A stretch of DNA of 64,000 nt from CADCWK01 sp965218235 (GTDB lineage Bacteria > Chloroflexota > Chloroflexia > Thermomicrobiales > UBA6265): contig OZ244595.1 of assembly GCA_965218235.1 (NCBI GenBank), positions 1,550,001 to 1,614,000 on the forward strand. The letters are read 5' to 3'. The notes beneath the pieces are model-generated. The model searched no databases and was not told the DNA's origin. It was given only the letters and a program-made list of their open reading frames with translations. Below are positions 31,970 to 40,738 of the stretch, piece by piece; within the stretch, counting starts at the first letter, position 1, and each line of letters starts with the position of its first letter. A program made the position numbers and the translations under genes.

Positions 31970-32806
31970 ATGTGGGGTGAGGACGGCGATCGCGAATACG
32001 GACCACCGGGCGCGCGACCAGGGCGCGGCGGCGCGAGCTTCGTCCCAAAGTGGTTCTGGCTCGTGATCGCGGCGATCATCCTCCTGGTCGCGATCCGATT
32101 CCTCAACGTCCCGTTCTTCCTGCTGTTCTTCCTGTTCATCTTCGGCCGCAACCACGTCGGCTCGTGGTTCAGGCGGGAGTTCGGCTCGTCGTCCGTTCAG
32201 CGGTCGGCTCCCAGGCCGGCCAGTCCTGACGAGTCGCCGATCCGCTGGGGGGAGGGCGCGTCGCCCGGCCACCGGTCTCCGGCCCGGGACGTCGCCGTCG
32301 ACCCGGAGCTGGCCGAGGTCCTGTCGACGGGCCGGGAGCAGGCCGCCCGGATGCGCCGGACGCTTGGCGGGATCAACGATCGCGAGATCCGGCTCCTGGT
32401 AGCGAACCTCGTCGACGACGCCGACCGCATCCTTGGCTCGCTCCGGGACCGGGGCGACACCGTCCTCGCCCGCACCTTCAACGACCGCTACCTGGCCCCG
32501 GCGACGACGATCCTGACGCGCTACGCCCGCCTGGTTTCCCGAGGCCTGACGAGCGCCCGGCCGGTCCTGGACCGGGTCGAGACGCACGACCTGCCACTGC
32601 TCCAGCGCCGCTACGACGAGTTCTACGAGCAGGTGCACCGGGGTGACCTGATCGACCTCGAGGTCGCCAGCGAAATGCTGTCCTTCGAGCTGGATGAGCC
32701 GGTCAACGGGACGCCATCGCTCAGCGGAACTGGTCCGGATGAAGAGCGCGAGGCGCCCGTCCGCTGGTTCGGCGCCGACGCATCGAACCGTCAGGGAGGC
32801 AAGTAG
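31970..32806 (+). CDS. Membrane protein with XpaC-like helical domain, paralogue 1
   Basis: A 278-residue protein. After a Gly/Arg-rich start, a hydrophobic hairpin or double helix spans ~25-60 (FWLVIAAIILLVAIRFLNV, PFFLLFFLFIFGRNHVGSWF). The C-terminal ~170 residues are helical and resemble XpaC/TelA-associated proteins: YLAPATTILTRYARLVSRGL, VETHDLPLLQRRYDEFYEQV and GDLIDLEVASEMLSFELDE. This second half is shared with the next gene. It lies 42 bp after the AAA ATPase gene, so it is in the same operon. Probably an inner-membrane partner of the AAA/VWA proteins (inference). Confidence 0.75.
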   Translation: MWGEDGDREYGPPGARPGRGGASFVPKWFWLVIAAIILLVAIRFLNVPFFLLFFLFIFGRNHVGSWFRREFGSSSVQRSAPRPASPDESPIRWGEGASPGHRSPARDVAVDPELAEVLSTGREQAARMRRTLGGINDREIRLLVANLVDDADRILGSLRDRGDTVLARTFNDRYLAPATTILTRYARLVSRGLTSARPVLDRVETHDLPLLQRRYDEFYEQVHRGDLIDLEVASEMLSFELDEPVNGTPSLSGTGPDEEREAPVRWFGADASNRQGGK

Positions 32807-32809
32807 GCC

Positions 32810-33667
32810 ATGATGCAGGAACCGCAGCTGTCAGATGACTCGTACAATCGGGCGAAGAAGCGGGCTGCTGAACTGGCGGGCTCTTGGACCCATCTCTCCG
32901 CTTTCGTCATCATCATCGGCGTCCTCATCCTGATCAATCTGATCACCTGGGGTGGCTACTTCTGGGCGATCTGGCCGGCGATGGGCTGGGGGATCGGTCT
33001 CCTGTTCCAGACCTTTGCCACGTTCGGCCGAAGGCTGGACAAGGACTGGCAGGAGCGCAAGGCGCGGGAACTCATCGCGCGCGAGCAGGGCGGTCGCCCC
33101 GCCCGCTATGGCGAGGGACGGCTCCAGGCGCCGTTTAGCGGTGGCGCGGCCACCGATTCCGCCACCGGACAATCCTCACCAGCGACCGTCGCCCAGCTGA
33201 CCGACCTGGCCGGCGAGGAGATCGACCGGCTCCGCCGGGTTTCCCGGCAGATCCCGACGCCGGATGTCCGCCGCCAGGCTCTGGAAGTCCTCGCCGCCGC
33301 CGACCAGATCGTCGCCGCCCTCGGCGACGGCGAGGGGGACGAGACGATGGCTCGTACGTTCCTGGACCGCTACCTGGGCCCGACTGGCACGATCCTCGTT
33401 CGCTACCAGCGCCTCGCCACCCGCGACATCGACGCCGCCCGGCCAGCCCTGCGCCGGGTCGAGGAGCATGACCTGCCGCTCCTCAACCGGCGGATGAACG
33501 AGCTTCGTGGGCAACTCCATCAGGGTGACCTGATCGACCTCGAGGTTGCCAGCGAGATGCTGGCCTTCGAGCTCGACGAGCCTGACGTCTCCGGCCCTTC
33601 GTTGGTCGAGGGGCCGGGTAAGCCCGACCCAGTCCCTGTCCGCCGTTCGACCACCCCGACCCGCTGA
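32810..33667 (+). CDS. 2TM protein with XpaC-like helical domain, paralogue 2
   Basis: A 285-residue protein with an N-terminal 2TM-like domain (RAKKRAAELAGSWTHLSAFV, IIGVLILINLITWGGYFWAI, GWGIGLLFQTFATFGRRLDK). The C-terminal helical domain is clearly homologous to that of the preceding gene: YLGPTGTILVRYQRLATRDI, VEEHDLPLLNRRMNELRGQL and GDLIDLEVASEMLAFELDEP. The membrane parts differ between the two, so the pair looks like a shared cytosolic domain attached to two different membrane anchors. The start follows the previous stop by 3 bp, so translation is likely coupled. Confidence 0.78.
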   Translation: MMQEPQLSDDSYNRAKKRAAELAGSWTHLSAFVIIIGVLILINLITWGGYFWAIWPAMGWGIGLLFQTFATFGRRLDKDWQERKARELIAREQGGRPARYGEGRLQAPFSGGAATDSATGQSSPATVAQLTDLAGEEIDRLRRVSRQIPTPDVRRQALEVLAAADQIVAALGDGEGDETMARTFLDRYLGPTGTILVRYQRLATRDIDAARPALRRVEEHDLPLLNRRMNELRGQLHQGDLIDLEVASEMLAFELDEPDVSGPSLVEGPGKPDPVPVRRSTTPTR

Positions 33668-33774
33668 TTGCGTCCTGACCGCATTGATCCCACCGACAAC
33701 CCATCCACCGGTCACCGTGAGCACGCCTCACGGTCATCGGCGGCTCCCGGCCCGTCCGGGAGGAGGACGTGACC

Positions 33775-36012
33775 ATGCCGTTCCATCGCACCGGTGCCCG
33801 CTATTCCCGCTGGGACGGCTCGCAGTCGCTCGAGACGCTCGACCCGAATGACGTGATGAGCGCCCTCTCTGACGATCTGATGAATAGCGGCGACCTTGAC
33901 CTCGCCATGCAGCGAATGTTCCGTTGGGGCTTCGAGCGTCCCGACGGCTCGCACATGCCTGGCCTGCGCGATCTCATGAACCGGGTTCGCCAGCAACGCC
34001 AGGAGCAGATGCAGCGCTATGACCTCGACACCGTCCTCGACGAGGTTCGGGAGCGGCTCCGTCAGGTCATGGAGACGGAGCGCGACGGAATCGAGTCCCG
34101 CCTCGAGGACGGCCGCCGTCAACTGTCCGATTCCGGGCAGCCGGGCGACGACGCCGCGGACGCTGAAGGACAGAACGGCCAGAGGACCGATGGCTCCCCA
34201 GCCAGCGACTCATCCGGCGAGTCAGGCAGCTCCGACCAGGATATGGATTCAACGTCGTCCAGCCAGCAGGCGGGTGAGGGCCAGCCGTCCTCCTCCAGGT
34301 CATCCGGACAGGGCGGACAGAGCGGCCAGGGGGGTGAGGCCGGCGGTGCCTACGACGCCGACCTGCACCGGCTACTGGAACAGATGGCCGCCCGGAAGCA
34401 GCAGCAGCTTGAACGGGTGCCAGCTGACCCGGCCGGCGCGATTCAGGCCCTGCGCGATTACGAGTTCATGGTCCCGGAGGCCTACGACCAGTTCCGTGAG
34501 TTGCTCCAGATGCTCCAGCAGCAGGTGATGGACTCGACCTTCCAGGGCATGTCGGAGTCGCTCCAGAACATGTCGTCGGACGATGTCGACGACCTCAACC
34601 GGATGCTCGGCGACCTCAACGAGATGCTGGAGGCCAACCAGCGCGGCGAGCCGACCGACTTCGAGCAGTTCAGGCACAAGTGGGGGCACTACTTCGGCAA
34701 CGACGTCGAGAACCTCGATCAGTTGATGCAGCGCATGGGTCAGCAGATGCAGGCCATGCAGCAGCTGATGCAGAACATGTCGCCCGACCAGCGTCAGCAG
34801 CTCGACGGGATGATGCAGGCCGCCCTGCAGGACCCGGACACCCGGGCCCAGATGGCGAGGCTGGCCCAGAACCTCGGCCAGTCGATGCGGTCCGATGCTC
34901 CCCGTCAGCCGATGGATTTCTCCGGCGACGAGTCGCTGACCCTGAGCGAAGCGACCCGGTTGATGGGCCGGATGAACGAGTACGACGAGCTTGAGCGCGA
35001 GCTGCAGGATGTCGACAGCTGGCAGGACCTGGCGAAGCTGGACGACGACCGGCTCCGGGAACTGCTCGGCGAGGAAGGCGCCCAGGAGGTCGCGAACCTC
35101 CGGCAGCTCGCGAAGGTGCTGGAGGACGCCGGTTTCGTCAAGGAGGGCCAGCGCGGCCTCGAGCTGACGCCGCAGGGCGTCCGCAAGATCGGCGAGAAGG
35201 CCCTGACCGACATCTTCCTCCACCTCAAGCGCGACCGGGTCGGGCAGCACGAGATGCGCGCCAACGGCTCGACCGGCGAGCGGGTCGACCAGAGCAAGCC
35301 CTACGAGTTCGGCGACCCGTTCATGCTCGATTTGCCCCAGACGGTGATGAACGCGGTCCAGCGGGACGGCGCTGGCAGCCCGGTCCGGCTCCGGCCCGAC
35401 GACTTCGAGGTCTACCGGACCGAGTATCTGACCCGGACCGCGACGGTCCTGATGATCGATATGAGCCGGTCGATGCTCTACAACGGCTGCTTCAATGCCG
35501 CCAAGAAGGTCGCGCTCGCCCTCGACTCGCTGATCCGCTCGCAGTACCCCCGCGACGCGATGACGATCATCGGCTTCAGCTCGCTGGCCGAGGAGCTCAA
35601 GGCGACCGACCTGCCGACGCTGAAGTGGAACGAGCACAACTACGGCACGAACATGCAGCACGGCTTCCAGCTGTCGCGGCAGTTCCTCGCCAAGCACAAG
35701 GGGGCCAACAAGCAGATCATCGTCATCACCGACGGCGAGCCGACGGCGCACTTCGACGAGACGGGCAAGGTCCGGTTCCATTATCCACCCCAGCCCAGGA
35801 CCTTGCGCGAGACCCTGCGCGAGGTCGTCCGGGCGACGCGGGACGGGATCACGATCAACACGTTCATGATGGAGCGGTCGCTCTACATGGTCCAGTTCAT
35901 CGACGACCTGATGAAGATCAACCGCGGCCGCGTCTTCGCCGCCACGCCGGACCGGCTCGGCGAGTACGTCCTGGTCGACTACGTCGCCAACAAGCGCAAG
36001 CTCGTCAGTTGA
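33775..36012 (+). CDS. VWA (ChlD-like) protein
   Basis: A 745-residue protein with a C-terminal von Willebrand A domain. The MIDAS residues are visible: DMSRSM (~562-567), the Thr in NYGTNMQHGF, and TDGEP (~652). Upstream is a long, Gln/Met/Asp-rich helical region (for example MQQLMQNMSPDQRQQLDG), plus a Ser/Gly/Gln-rich acidic linker around residues 110-190, like the acidic linker of ChlD. ChlD-like proteins pair with ChlI/MoxR ATPases, here the gene at 30479. The ATG at 33775 is fixed by GGAGGAGG. A GTG six bases earlier is too close to that site. A short CCGTGAG/CTCACGG hairpin precedes it (33713-33735). Confidence 0.88.
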   Translation: MPFHRTGARYSRWDGSQSLETLDPNDVMSALSDDLMNSGDLDLAMQRMFRWGFERPDGSHMPGLRDLMNRVRQQRQEQMQRYDLDTVLDEVRERLRQVMETERDGIESRLEDGRRQLSDSGQPGDDAADAEGQNGQRTDGSPASDSSGESGSSDQDMDSTSSSQQAGEGQPSSSRSSGQGGQSGQGGEAGGAYDADLHRLLEQMAARKQQQLERVPADPAGAIQALRDYEFMVPEAYDQFRELLQMLQQQVMDSTFQGMSESLQNMSSDDVDDLNRMLGDLNEMLEANQRGEPTDFEQFRHKWGHYFGNDVENLDQLMQRMGQQMQAMQQLMQNMSPDQRQQLDGMMQAALQDPDTRAQMARLAQNLGQSMRSDAPRQPMDFSGDESLTLSEATRLMGRMNEYDELERELQDVDSWQDLAKLDDDRLRELLGEEGAQEVANLRQLAKVLEDAGFVKEGQRGLELTPQGVRKIGEKALTDIFLHLKRDRVGQHEMRANGSTGERVDQSKPYEFGDPFMLDLPQTVMNAVQRDGAGSPVRLRPDDFEVYRTEYLTRTATVLMIDMSRSMLYNGCFNAAKKVALALDSLIRSQYPRDAMTIIGFSSLAEELKATDLPTLKWNEHNYGTNMQHGFQLSRQFLAKHKGANKQIIVITDGEPTAHFDETGKVRFHYPPQPRTLRETLREVVRATRDGITINTFMMERSLYMVQFIDDLMKINRGRVFAATPDRLGEYVLVDYVANKRKLVS

Positions 36013-36104
36013 CACATGAGGTCTACCTGGACGCTGGCCGGGTTTCTGCTACCCTTCGCCCAACCGCTCCGTCCCACTCTCCGTCAGATTGAAAGGACCG
36101 TCCC

Positions 36105-36197
36105 ATGCGCTTCGGAGCAGGCATCATCATCGGCACGATCATCGGCGTCATCATCGTCATCTGGCTGATCGTCCAGATCGTCCAGGGCGTCTTCTAG
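36105..36197 (+). CDS. 30-residue single-TM peptide
   Basis: A 31-codon gene starting ATG at 36105 with GAAAGGA upstream and ending TAG. The product is almost entirely one hydrophobic helix (FGAGIIIGTIIGVIIVIWLI then VQIVQGVF), with Gly-x3-Gly-like spacing suitable for helix packing. It lies 92 bp after the VWA gene and before a hairpin terminator, so it may be the last gene of that operon. It could be an assembly subunit or regulator of the membrane complex. Too short for standard gene finders; support comes from the ribosome site, clean composition and position. Confidence 0.6.
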   Translation: MRFGAGIIIGTIIGVIIVIWLIVQIVQGVF

Positions 36198-36492
36198 CAC
36201 AGGGTCGTATCAACGGCGGGACGGCAGACTGGGCGTTGATCGCCCGGCCTGCCGTTTCGGCATACGCTCAGCCAACAGTCGTCGGCGTCCGGCGATGAGC
36301 GGACTGACTCTTGGGACACCGCTGGAAAGGCGGTGAGTTGCCTGTACCGCCGTAGAGCTTTCTGTTGTCCCCGCGTCCGATGACTCGATGGGGTTGCACG
36401 AGCGGTCGGCACTGGTCCCGAACGGGAGGCTGCCACCGTTGCATTTAACGTCCTGGAGTCTGGTCTGGTCTCGGTTGGACCTGGTCCTGGCG
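36198..36492. other. Convergent intergenic region, no gene seen
   Basis: It separates the plus-strand AAA/VWA operon from the minus-strand DapA-family gene. It contains the hairpin at 36221-36258 and a second GCCGCCTTTCC-type inverted stretch near 36325. No coding signal. Confidence 0.5.
36221..36258 (+). terminator. Hairpin ending the AAA/VWA operon
   Basis: ACGGCAG...GGGCG pairs with CGCCC...CTGCCGT around a TTGAT loop (36221-36256), followed by a short TTT. It is 24 bp past the 30-aa gene stop. Confidence 0.55.
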
Positions 36493-37407
36493 TCAGACTG
36501 CCGCCAGTTCGAACCGGGCCAGATCCAGGGCGGCCATCGTCTCGGTCAGGTCCTCGGCGGTGCCAGCATCGAGCGTCGGGCCGGGCTTGATCACGTCGGC
36601 GTGGGCGATCAGTCCCCGGCGGCGCAGGATCTCCTTGCGGATCGCCAGCCCGAGCTTCGGCTGCCCCTCGAAGACGAGCAAGGGCAGATAGCGGTAATAG
36701 GTCTGGGCGGCGGACTCACGGTCTCCGGCTCGCCAGGCCGAGACGATCTCGACGAGGACCTCGGGGAAGGCGAAGCCGGTCATCGTGCCGGCGCTGCCCC
36801 GCCGGAGTTCGTCCAGCAGGTAGACACCGCCCAAGCCACCGAGGACCGAGACGTCACGCTCGATCATCCCCAGCGTCTGGGCGGTCCGTTGCGGGGTCGG
36901 GACGTCCTCCAGCTTGATCGTCACGATCGACGGGACGGCGTTGGCGAGGTCGGCCATCGCCCGGGGTGTCATCGTGACGCCGTTGACCAGCGGGTAGTCC
37001 TGCAGGACGATCGGCAAGTCGACGGCCGCGCCGATCGCCCGGTAGTGCTCCGTCAGGCCCGGTCCGGGCTGCAGGAACGTCGGTGGGGCGATCATCAGGC
37101 CAGCCGCCCCGGCGGCAAGCGCCTCACGGGAGGCGGCGACCGTCGCCGGCGTGCTGTCGCGGGATGTCCCGACGATGATCGGCACCCGGCCGGCGTTGAC
37201 CTCCATCGCGACGGTCAGGACCTCGGTCCGCTGGGCGTCGGTCTGCTTCTGCGCCTCGCCGACGACGCCGAGGATCGTGATCCCAGTCACCCCCATCCGG
37301 ATCGTCGCGTCGATCAGCCGGCGGAGACTGTCGATGTCGAGCTGGCCGTCCGGGAAGACCGGGGTCGCGAGGATATTGTAGACGCCGACGAGTGGCTGCA
37401 TTGTCAT
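36493..37407 (-). CDS. DapA-family (dihydrodipicolinate synthase/NAL-type) aldolase
   Basis: A 304-residue TIM-barrel Schiff-base aldolase or lyase. The core residues are GVVGEAQKQT (in place of GTTGE), the tyrosine in IVLQDYPLVNG, and the Schiff-base lysine in IVTIKLEDVPTP. The ATG at 37407 is preceded by GGAGAG. The GVVGEA and LQDYP variants deviate from true DapA (GTTGE, YNVP), so an acid-sugar or 2-keto-3-deoxy-type substrate is more likely than aspartate semialdehyde. It stands alone, next to an inverted-repeat element on its 5' side. Confidence 0.9.
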   Translation of the reverse strand: MTMQPLVGVYNILATPVFPDGQLDIDSLRRLIDATIRMGVTGITILGVVGEAQKQTDAQRTEVLTVAMEVNAGRVPIIVGTSRDSTPATVAASREALAAGAAGLMIAPPTFLQPGPGLTEHYRAIGAAVDLPIVLQDYPLVNGVTMTPRAMADLANAVPSIVTIKLEDVPTPQRTAQTLGMIERDVSVLGGLGGVYLLDELRRGSAGTMTGFAFPEVLVEIVSAWRAGDRESAAQTYYRYLPLLVFEGQPKLGLAIRKEILRRRGLIAHADVIKPGPTLDAGTAEDLTETMAALDLARFELAAV

Positions 37408-37485
37408 GTGATTCTCTCCAAGGGGTTGCACCGAGCGGCATTCGGACGCGGCGGACGTAACGATGTATTGCCGGTGGCGCTACTG

Positions 37486-37665
37486 TAGGGGCGATCCCTT
37501 GTGGTCCGCTGGCCCGAAGGGCCATCGCTCCACAGGGCGATATCGGCGCTCCGCCGCTGGTATGGTGGAATCCAAACGCATGCGACCCGGACGCAGGGGA
37601 CCGCAGGGGGTAGGGCGCCTGCAGCGAAGCGAGCGGCGCGGGCGACCACAAGGGATCGCCGCTAC
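37486..37665. repeat. MITE-like inverted repeat
   Basis: The left arm GTAGGGGCGATCCCTTGTGG then TCCGC (37486-37510) is matched by the reverse complement of the right arm, GTAGCGGCGATCCCTTGTGG then TCGCCC (37640-37665), with ~130 bp between. Arms of this type are common dispersed elements in Chloroflexota genomes (from memory). No transposase is inside. It sits between the DapA-family gene and the proline dehydrogenase stop. Confidence 0.65.
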
Positions 37666-37689
37666 GATCGGCACTCCCGCTCTCGTCCG

Positions 37690-38715
37690 CTAGCTTGGCC
37701 GGAACAGGCTCCGGGCAAAGTTCAGGACGTTGGCAGGGCGCTCGGCCAGGCGCCGCATGTAGAAGAAGTACCAGTCCGGCCCGAAAGGCGTCGCGACCAG
37801 CACCTGAAACCCACGCCTGACCAGATCCTGCTGTAGGGCGGGCCGGATCCCGTAGAGCATCTGGAACTCGAACCGGTCGCGCGGGATCGCGTTCGTTTCG
37901 GCATAGGCTATGACGTGGTCGATCAGGCGCTCGTCGTGGGTCGCGATCGCCGTGAAGCTGTCGACCACGAGCATCCGCTCGGCGAGGCGTAGGTAGGCGG
38001 CGTCGATCTCGGTCCGCTTCGGGTAGGAGACCTCGGGCGATTCCAGATAGGCGCCCTTGACCAGCCGCAGGTTCGGTTCGAGCGGCACAAGCGACTCGAG
38101 GTCAGCGCCGGTTCGGTAGAGATACGACTGGAGGACAGTCCCAACGTTCTCGTGGCCGGCGGCGCGCAGGCGCTGGTAGATCCGCAAAGTCGCGTCGACC
38201 CGGCCGAACTCTTCCATGTCGATCCGGACGAAGTTGCCGTGCGTCGCGGCGTGCTGGATGACCCGCTCGACGTTGCGGTAGGCGGCGTCCTCGTCCAGGT
38301 CCAGCCCGAGCTGGGTCAGCTTGACGGCGACGTTGGTCGTCAGACCCTCGGCCGCGATCCGGTCCAGCACGCCAAAGTAGCTCTGGATGACGCGGTCGAC
38401 GGCCGCCGCGTCCCGGATCGCCTCGCCGAGGATCGTCGTGTTGGTCCGCAGCCCGAGCCCGTTGAGGCGACGGAGGGTGACGACCGCCTCGTCGAGCGTC
38501 GTCCCGGCGACGAAGTTCTTTGCTCCGAGCCGCATCCCGTAGCGCCGGACGAAGGCCGAGATCGGCCGGTTATGGGTCGCGAGCAGGATCGCCTTGCGGA
38601 AGACCGGGTTGAGCCGCCGGGCGAGCCGGTCGCCCGGCCCACCGAGCGACGGCTGGACGGCCGCGAGCAGGTCGGCCGGGACGGGAGCCGGAGAAGACGG
38701 GTTGCTGGTCGCCAT
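37690..38715 (-). CDS. Proline dehydrogenase
   Basis: A 341-residue FAD-dependent monofunctional proline dehydrogenase (TIM barrel) that oxidises proline to pyrroline-5-carboxylate. Motifs are AVKLTQLGLDLDED, FVRIDMEEFG, VGTVLQSYLYRT, RLVKGAYLESPEVSYP and the C-terminal EFQMLYGIRPAL...FGPDWYFFYMRRLAERP, in which the Arg-Arg pair binds the substrate carboxylate. The ATG at 38715 has GAGGTGGA. It lies 73 bp downstream of pruA on the same strand; together they make the full proline-to-glutamate pathway. Confidence 0.95.
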   Translation of the reverse strand: MATSNPSSPAPVPADLLAAVQPSLGGPGDRLARRLNPVFRKAILLATHNRPISAFVRRYGMRLGAKNFVAGTTLDEAVVTLRRLNGLGLRTNTTILGEAIRDAAAVDRVIQSYFGVLDRIAAEGLTTNVAVKLTQLGLDLDEDAAYRNVERVIQHAATHGNFVRIDMEEFGRVDATLRIYQRLRAAGHENVGTVLQSYLYRTGADLESLVPLEPNLRLVKGAYLESPEVSYPKRTEIDAAYLRLAERMLVVDSFTAIATHDERLIDHVIAYAETNAIPRDRFEFQMLYGIRPALQQDLVRRGFQVLVATPFGPDWYFFYMRRLAERPANVLNFARSLFRPS

Positions 38716-38788
38716 GAGGTCCACCTCGCCACCGCCGTGGCCATGCCTGGCGCCCCGACCCGTCGGTCCAGCGGGGCGCCGCTCCTCG

Positions 38789-40354
38789 CTACTGGACGCG
38801 CTCGCCGATCGCCTTGGCATAGACATAATTGTGAAGGTAGTCCGGACCGCCGGCCTTGGAGTTGGTACCGCTCAGCTTGATCCCGGCGAAGGGGTGGACG
38901 CCGACCATCGCCCCGGTGCACTTTCGATTGAAATAGAGGTTGCCGACCTCGGCCTCGTCACGGGCGCGCTCCATCAGGGCGCGGTCGGTCGCGTAGACGG
39001 AGCCGGTCAGGCCGTACTCACTGTCGTTGAAGATGTCCAGCGCCTCGTCGAAGCTCTCGACCTTCACGATCGCCAGGACCGGGCCGAAGATCTCCTCACA
39101 GGCGATCCGGGCCGTCCGGGGGACGTCGGCGTAAATCGTCGGCGGGATGTAGTAGCCGCCCTCGAGCCCGGCCGGAACCTCGCCCTGGTAGGCCAGCCGG
39201 CCCTCCGAGGCGCCGATCTCGATGTACTTCCGGATCGACTCGTACTGACTGGCGTCGACCACCGCGCCGACGGTCGCGTCACCGCCGACCCCGGAGCCGA
39301 CGGTAACCAGCTGACGCGTCCGCTCGACGACGCCGGCGACGACCGCGTCGTAGACGTCGGCGTGGACCAGCGCCCGCGAGCAGGCCGAGCACTTCTGGCC
39401 CTGGAAACCCCAGGCCGAGGTGACGATGCCCTCGACCGCGGCCTCGACGTCGGCGGAGGCGTCGACGATGATCGCGTCCTTGCCACCGAGTTCGGCCGTG
39501 ACACGCTTGAGCCAGCGCTGGCCGGGCTGGACCTTCGCAGCCTTCTCGAAGATTCGGACCCCGACGGCCTTCGAGCCAGTGAAGGCGATGAAGCGGATCT
39601 TCGCGTGCTCGACCATCAGGTCGCCGATCTCGCCACCGTCGCCGGGGACGAAGTTGATCACGCCGGCCGGAGCTCCGGCCTCTTCCATGATCTCGAACAT
39701 CCGGTAGCCGATCACCGGCGTGTTGGAGGCCGGCTTGAGGATGACCGTGTTGCCGACCGCGACCGGCGCCATCGTCATGCCGGTCAGGATCGCGCAGGGG
39801 AAGTTCCAGGGCGGGATCACGCTGCCAACGCCCAGCGGCAGGTACCGGTAGTCGGTGACCTCGTTGGGCAGGTGGGAGAGTTCGACCGGCTGGTCCAGCC
39901 TGAGCGCCTGGCGCCCGTACCACTCAAGGAAGTCGATCGCCTCGGAGACCTCGCCCTCGGCCTCGTCCCAGGCCTTGTCGAGCTCGTAGACCAGCCAGGC
40001 CGACAGGGTGAGCTTGCGCTGCCTCAGCAGTCCGGCCATCCGGAACAGGACGCTGGCCCGGCCCTCGACGCTCATCTTCCGCCAGCTCGCGAACGCCTTC
40101 TCGCCGGCGGCAATGGCATCCTCGACATCAGCCGCCGTCGCCCTGGCGACCTCACCGATGAGCTGGTCGGGGTTGCCGGGGTTGACGGAGCGGATCCACT
40201 GGCCGCTCTCCCGGCGCTCGCCGCCGATGACGAGCGGGTAGCGCTGACCCAGCTGCGACTCGACGTCCTTCAGCGCCGCCAGCATCGCCGCGCGGTTGTC
40301 CGGTTGGCTGAAGTCGACGGACAGTTCGGTGGTGAATGGTGCGCGCATGGACAT
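38789..40354 (-). CDS. pruA: L-glutamate gamma-semialdehyde (P5C) dehydrogenase
   Basis: A 521-residue NAD-dependent aldehyde dehydrogenase that completes proline degradation to glutamate. The ALDH features are WNFPCAILTGM (cofactor entry), ILKPASNTPV, FTGSKAVGVRI, the general-base Glu in VTAELGGKDAI, and the nucleophilic Cys in GFQGQKCSACSRAL. The C-terminal EIFGPVLAIVKV and YLHNYVYAKAIGERVQ match PruA. The ATG at 40354 is chosen; GAGGAGG lies 13 bp upstream, so the second in-frame ATG cannot be excluded. It is the first gene of a pruA-prodh operon. Confidence 0.95.
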   Translation of the reverse strand: MSMRAPFTTELSVDFSQPDNRAAMLAALKDVESQLGQRYPLVIGGERRESGQWIRSVNPGNPDQLIGEVARATAADVEDAIAAGEKAFASWRKMSVEGRASVLFRMAGLLRQRKLTLSAWLVYELDKAWDEAEGEVSEAIDFLEWYGRQALRLDQPVELSHLPNEVTDYRYLPLGVGSVIPPWNFPCAILTGMTMAPVAVGNTVILKPASNTPVIGYRMFEIMEEAGAPAGVINFVPGDGGEIGDLMVEHAKIRFIAFTGSKAVGVRIFEKAAKVQPGQRWLKRVTAELGGKDAIIVDASADVEAAVEGIVTSAWGFQGQKCSACSRALVHADVYDAVVAGVVERTRQLVTVGSGVGGDATVGAVVDASQYESIRKYIEIGASEGRLAYQGEVPAGLEGGYYIPPTIYADVPRTARIACEEIFGPVLAIVKVESFDEALDIFNDSEYGLTGSVYATDRALMERARDEAEVGNLYFNRKCTGAMVGVHPFAGIKLSGTNSKAGGPDYLHNYVYAKAIGERVQ

Positions 40355-40477
40355 AAGAGTTGTCTGGCCTCCTCGGTGGCGGGCGGCAGGGGCCCGCCTC
40401 GACGTGTCGCTCTCTCTGTAGGATACCGTCAATATCGGTCGCCCGAACGGTGAGAGGATGACTACGCGTTATCGACG

Positions 40478-40705
40478 TAAGGTCATGCCCTTGGGCTGAC
40501 CGGCGCCCCCAGGCGCCATCGCCCCGCAGGGCGAGAACAGATGCGCAGGGTTCAACCGTGGTGACTGTTGTCCGCTTGTATCCCATGCGTCTTGCAGGAT
40601 ATAACGAGTCCGGACCGTTGCATCGATGAATCCAACCCGCCGAACCTCGCCCTGCGGGGCGATGGCCGCTGCGGCGGCGGGTCAGCCCAAGGGCGTGACC
40701 CTACG
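40478..40705. repeat. MITE-like inverted repeat upstream of pruA
   Basis: The left arm contains GCCCTTGGGCTGACC...GCCATCGCCCCGCAGGGCGA (40487-40535). The right arm in reverse complement has GCCCTTGGGCTGACC...GCCATCGCCCCGCAGGGCGA (40647-40694). About 58 bp per arm, with an inner spacer of ~110 bp of lower G+C. No gene is inside. It may carry regulatory signals for pruA, which starts 124 bp away on the minus strand. Confidence 0.65.
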
Positions 40706-40738
40706 ACGAAGTCGCCTCCTACATGCACGTTCACATCG

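Noticed and set aside
36009..36014. TTGACA overlapping the VWA stop codon as a -35 box for the 30-aa gene
   Set aside because: No -10-like hexamer at 16-18 bp; the nearest TACCCT is ~35 bp away.
34372..36015. 547-codon minus-strand frame opposite the VWA gene
   Set aside because: Leu/Val/His-rich mirror of Gln/Asp/Glu-rich coding; no motif and no start signal.
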